From: Larix sibirica
Taxonomy: Eukaryota; Streptophyta; Pinopsida; Pinales; Pinaceae
Length of the DNA stretch: 11,866 nucleotides
Assembly: GCA_004151065.3 (NCBI GenBank)
Contig: NWUY0300040121.1
Span: 1 to 11,866 of the forward strand
Direction: 5' to 3'
Each line of letters begins with the position of its first letter. Positions within the stretch are counted from its first letter, which is position 1. The notes beneath the pieces were generated by a model, which was not told where the DNA came from, did no database searches, and saw only the letters and a program-made list of their open reading frames with translations. Shown piece after piece: positions 9,083-11,866 of the stretch. The translations under genes and the position numbers were made by a program.

Positions 9083-9919
9083 TTAGAACAGGAAAATCCA
9101 AGGAACCTGATATTCCAACTTCATATGTGGAGGCATGGTGGAAGATCCTTCTGCCTCATCCTTCTCTTTCAACTATCTCTCCCATTCTACGACTTCCCTT
9201 TCTAGATACACAATTTTGTTTTTCATCTATTTATATTTGTCATGTTTTTGTTCCATCTTATCATTTAGTAGGTCTAACTGCAATTGGAAATTCCTTTTTT
9301 CCTCGATCCTTTGTTGTTCATCCTCTTCCTGCCATTCTTCACAACGTCTCTCGCTATCCCACAAATAATGCTCTAGCCATCTAATTTGACGATTGACGAA
9401 ACACATACTACGATTAACCTTGCGGATTCCACATTCAGCACATCAAAATGGTTCATTAGCACCCTCTTCACTATCCATTTTCTCGACCTAATTGGTTTTG
9501 TACACCTCGTCTGGTAGTATCCTTACTAAGAACGGAATTGAGTTCTTACAATCTGGTGCTGCAACTCAAGGAAAATTTATCTTTGTAGCAAGGATACCAG
9601 CAATGATTATAGCAACATCCCCAATGGACCTACTTCCTTTCCCATTAGTGGTTGTCCTTTCTTGATTAACAATTTCGTACTAGAACCAGGGTTTGGGGTT
9701 GGAACCCATGGTTAGATGATTATGAGTACTGTAAATCCACTCATGAGAGGCAATGTAGAGTCCTAATGCAGATTCCATCCCATCATTTCCATTTATGCCC
9801 ATCATTAATATTCGCCGGGGAGAAATCATGAGTTTGTTTGATCGAGTTCCATGCATTAATTGACTCATATCGTGGGCTATGAAAACCTCATGTGTCACCT
9901 GCCTTGGCCTGACAGAACC
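9083..9919 (-). pseudogene. Unrecognised cysteine-containing coiled-coil protein, decayed, 5' truncated
   Basis: One minus-strand frame runs from the CACTA junction at 9919 to TAA at 9085-9083, about 279 codons with six internal stops (TAG 9682-9680, TGA 9568-9566 and four more). That is about half the stops expected by chance. The first third reads QVTHEVFIAHDMSQLMHGT and MGINGNDGMESALGLYIASH. The middle reads GSRSIGDVAIIIAGILATKI and IPFLVRILPDEVY. Near 9475 MDSEEGANEPF opens a block with CAECGIRKVNRSMCFVNRQI and RWLEHYLWDSERRCEEW, then a long charged stretch rich in Glu, Gln, Lys, Arg and Leu (QEEDEQQRIEEKRNF to YLEREVVEWER) that looks like a coiled coil. It ends MPPHMKLEYQVPWIFLF. I do not recognise the family. 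An alternative start is the Met at about 9478. The Met at 9940 belongs to the CACTA terminus and is not part of this gene. Confidence 0.5.
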
Positions 9920-9929
9920 CACTACTACA
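9920..9929 (+). repeat. CACTA terminal inverted repeat, left end
   Basis: CACTACTACA is visible exactly at 9920-9929, and TTTGGGGTCAAAA follows. The full TIR length cannot be set without the other end. Confidence 0.85.
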
Positions 9930-9957
9930 TTTGGGGTCAAAATTCGACACTTATACT

Positions 9958-10189
9958 AACGTGTAACATGAAAAGTCACTTTACACGTTCAAAAAAGCCA
10001 ATTTATTAGGTTTTTTTAGATGACGCTTCAATAATCTCTGTATAGTGTCGCTTAAGCAAGTTCATATTATACATCTCTTAAGCGACTGCATATTGCGTCT
10101 CTTAAGAGATGTCATACATGCAAACATCATCCGAAAAAATATACTTTATGAACACCGCTTAAGAGATGTCATATTGCATCTCTTTTTTC
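9958..10189. repeat. CACTA subterminal repeats (CTTAAGAGATGTCATA family)
   Basis: AACGTGTAA (9958-9966) and TTACACGTT (9981-9989) form a perfect 9-bp inverted pair. A second family is built on CGCTTAAG and TCTCTTAAG: 10049-10057, about 10074-10084, 10098-10109 (perfect palindrome TCTCTTAAGAGA) and 10156-10166. AAGAGATGTCATA repeats at 10104 and 10161 and CATATTGC-G/A-TCTCTT at 10089 and 10170. Subterminal motifs in both orientations are where the TNPA-type protein binds in En/Spm elements; that role here is inferred. Confidence 0.75.
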
Positions 10190-10236
10190 GATTAAAGTCG
10201 ACAAGTTTTAAAACATATTTGGACACAACATCCATT

Positions 10237-10424
10237 TAGGTTTTTTCTGGTTCAATTGGAAAAAATTGAACACATATGTAGGTTTTTTTTAAGAGTTTTT
10301 TTTTTGTTTTTGTTTTTGTTTTTTCTGGTTCAATTGGAAATAATTTAACACATATCTAGGTTTTTTTTGGTTCAATTGGGAAATATTTAACACAATTTTA
10401 GGTTTTTTTGGGTTCAATTAAGAA
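10237..10424 (+). repeat. 42-bp tandem repeat array in CACTA leader
   Basis: Four units begin with TAGGTTTTTT at 10237, 10279, 10357 and 10399. Units one and three are each 42 bases long; unit two is 78 because 36 bases of T-rich sequence, including a GTTTTT repeat, were added. Each unit carries GGTTCAATTGG or a near copy and most carry AACACAT. The last unit degrades after 10424. No coding frame is supported. Confidence 0.8.
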
Positions 10425-10589
10425 AGAATACTTTGTGGAAGAATATTGGAGGGAGAACTTTGATTTTAGGTAAACAAGTTTGTGGATTAATGAGATTATC
10501 CCTTCAATAGATTTATTTTCTTTTGGTTAATGATTATTTTGTATTTCCTCTTAATTTTATAATGTATTTTATTGAAATTATAGAGAATA
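10425..10589 (+). other. TNP2 5' leader, possible leader intron
   Basis: This stretch links the tandem array to the TNP2 start. A GT donor-like site in TTTTAG/GTAAAC at 10470 and an AG before the start (ATTATAG, ending 10583) could bound a leader intron just ahead of ATG 10590. This rests on splice-site appearance only. Confidence 0.3.
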
Positions 10590-11866
10590 ATGTTAGACAA
10601 TCATGTCCAACGATTTGCTAGTAGAGCCGAACGAATTGCTGCTATGCAAGCAACTATCAATTATGCATACGGTTACACAAGCAACCATGGTAAAGCAAAT
10701 GATCATAATCAAGCATTTAATGTTGAAAGTGTAATTGGTGATGGAAAATGTTATTGTCCTTGTACGCAATGCCGAGGGATGAAAATAAGAAGAGTTGTTA
10801 GGGAAACAATCATGAATCATTGCTATCGGTATGGGAACTCGGAAGGTGGAACATAATATCGTCCCCTGGTAGCATATAAAAAGTGTGTTTTTTTCTTATT
10901 TTCAATACTATTAATATTGATGTACATTTTGATACTAATTGGAATTATTTTGTCATAATTATTGCACAGATGAGAGCACCAACGCTTGCAAATCCAACCA
11001 CCAGAATTCATATTAGATATGATGAGGGTGGCGATATTGAGGTCGATACAATAGAGGAAAATGACCACAACCTTACTGAGAATGAAGGGATAAACAGGTT
11101 GGTCAACGAGACATTTGTTGCCACAGATGATAATGTGGTTCTACACGAGATCTACAAAAATATTCACGATGTACCTCTAATTGATAAGGCAAAAAACACC
11201 TTATACAAAGACTCAAAGATGAGTCTTCTCTCTTCTCTTTTGTTTCTAGTGAGCTTGAAGGTCATCAATGGTATTTCAAACATAACAATGGTGCAGTTGT
11301 TAAGGTATGCAATATTTATACATTTGTAATTGAAATTAGATTTTATATTTATTTATCATTGTCATATGTAAGCTCAGGTAGTAATTACGATTGTTACATT
11401 GATATTTTTGTTTAGATTTTTAGGTGATACTCTTCTACCTCCATCAAATACTTTACCTCGCACATATAGAGAAATGTGTATTGTCCTGAAAGATATATGA
11501 ATGGAGTATAACACAATTGATGCATCTCCCAATTATCATATCATATATTACAGACAACATGCATCAAAGAGTGAGTGCCCTGAATGTGGAATTAATATAT
11601 ATTGTATTGATCAGGTAACAAATAAGGTTCCCTGCAAAGTTCTTTGTCATATATCTATAATTCCACGTTTTCAACAACTGTTTAGGTGTAGAAACATTCC
11701 AGAATTTATGGATTACCATGCATGACACAAAAGTGCAGATGGTGTCATGTGAATGCCTGAGATGGATATGGATTCAGAGACATTGAGGAAAGATGGACAA
11801 ATTTTAAAGAAGAAACACGTAATGTTAAACTCTCATTGGCAGTTGATGGTGTCAATCCATTTGGAG
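10590..11866 (+). pseudogene. CACTA TNP2-type transposase, multi-exon, decayed, 3' end outside window
   Basis: TNP2 cuts the element ends for transposition. Exon 1 from ATG 10590 holds the transposase-associated zinc domain (GDGKCYCPCTQCRGMKI, Cys-Pro-Cys-x2-Cys, then HCYRYGNSEG) and ends near 10845. Exon 2 runs from about 10970 (after TTGCACAG; the phase also fits a start at 10977) to 11304 and contains NTLYKDSKMSLLSSL and SLKVINGISN. Intron 11305-11415 (GTATGC to TTTAG) is phase 2 and joins LLR to FLGDTLLPPSNTLPRTYRE exactly. Exon 3 contains MEYNTIDASPNYHIIYY, SECPECG, KVPCKVLCHISIIPRFQQLF and FMDYHA. Stops lie at 11498, 11723 and 11750 (all TGA), and the frame moves from 2 to 1 near 11758, where GFRDIEERW and LSLAVDGVNPFG resume; the Asp of DGVNPFG (11845-11847) is the expected first catalytic acid. 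The rest of the catalytic core is beyond the window. Confidence 0.9.

Larger units (their letters stand above)
8773..9919 (-). mobile_element. A-tailed retro-insertion (LINE-type 3' end) inside the copia integrase
   Basis: On the minus strand this segment contains an open but decayed frame (9919-9083), an untranslated stretch (9082-8850), a TTTAATA box at 8879-8873, CGTTTT at 8858-8853, and an A-rich tail from about 8844 to 8773 that runs straight into copia integrase sequence. The tail position and orientation show insertion by target-primed reverse transcription. Its 5' end was displaced by the CACTA insertion and lies past the window, so length and target duplication are unknown. It could be a non-autonomous LINE derivative, a transduced sequence or a processed pseudogene. 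Confidence 0.7.
9920..11866 (+). mobile_element. CACTA (En/Spm) DNA transposon, 5' part
   Basis: The terminus CACTACTACA starts at 9920 and matches the defining 5'-CACTA end. It is followed by subterminal repeats, a tandem array and a plus-strand TNP2 transposase gene, the normal order for the transposase-side half of such elements. The element runs past the end of the window, so the opposite TIR is not seen. The three bases before it (ACC, 9917-9919) are the candidate 3-bp target duplication. Insertion split the minus-strand coiled-coil pseudogene. Confidence 0.88.

Noticed and set aside
8907-9101. 64-codon minus-strand open frame
   Set aside because: It lies in the untranslated part after the coiled-coil stop at 9083, in another frame, with no motif. 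It may be 3' UTR only.
9127-9384. Two overlapping plus-strand open frames rich in Ser, Leu and Phe
   Set aside because: They mirror the charged coiled-coil frame on the minus strand. Their composition is what antisense of Glu/Lys-rich coding gives.
9920-9940. Minus-strand Met at 9940 as start of the coiled-coil gene
   Set aside because: These bases belong to the CACTA terminus (CACTACTACA at 9920), so the Met is accidental.
10045-10239. 64-codon plus-strand open frame
   Set aside because: It consists of CACTA subterminal repeat motifs and has no protein features.
10237-10424. CRISPR-like regular repeat array
   Set aside because: The repeats are contiguous T-rich tandem units without unique spacers, inside a plant CACTA element.

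Overview
The window looks like repeat-rich nuclear DNA of a land plant. Every recognisable coding block comes from a plant transposable element: an L1-type LINE with a zf-RVT domain and a C-terminal RNase H, a Ty1/copia integrase and reverse transcriptase, and a CACTA (En/Spm) TNP2 transposase with introns. The large amount of decayed, nested repeat would fit a big genome such as a gymnosperm, but nothing seen here fixes the species. No intact host gene, tRNA, rRNA or CRISPR array was found. Intergenic DNA is AT-rich.

Layout. Positions 1-4640 (+) hold most of a LINE whose 5' part (ORF1) lies before the window. Its ORF2 starts at position 5 with the endonuclease and runs through reverse transcriptase, zf-RVT and RNase H to 4242. 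It is broken by at least six frame changes and many stops, and ends in a 3' UTR with a short A tail at about 4640. Positions 4641-5250 are AT-rich and carry spaced telo-box-like motifs. A 5251-5585 (+) fragment resembles the plant transposon-associated domain I recall as DUF8039. Positions 5586-7709 hold no gene I can support.

From about 7710 to the end there is a nested stack. A minus-strand Ty1/copia remnant (7710-8772) is cut within its integrase by a minus-strand A-tailed retro-insertion (8773-9919). That insertion carries a decayed open frame for a cysteine-containing coiled-coil protein I do not recognise. It is cut in turn by a plus-strand CACTA element whose terminus, CACTACTACA, starts at 9920. 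The CACTA element has subterminal repeats, a 42-bp tandem array and a multi-exon TNP2 pseudogene that runs off the end of the window.

The elements do not work together as a system. They record a history: copia first, then the retro-insertion, then CACTA. The most unusual items are the coiled-coil cargo of the retro-insertion, its 3' end similarity to the resident LINE, and the pattern of C-to-T changes in the TNP2 gene.
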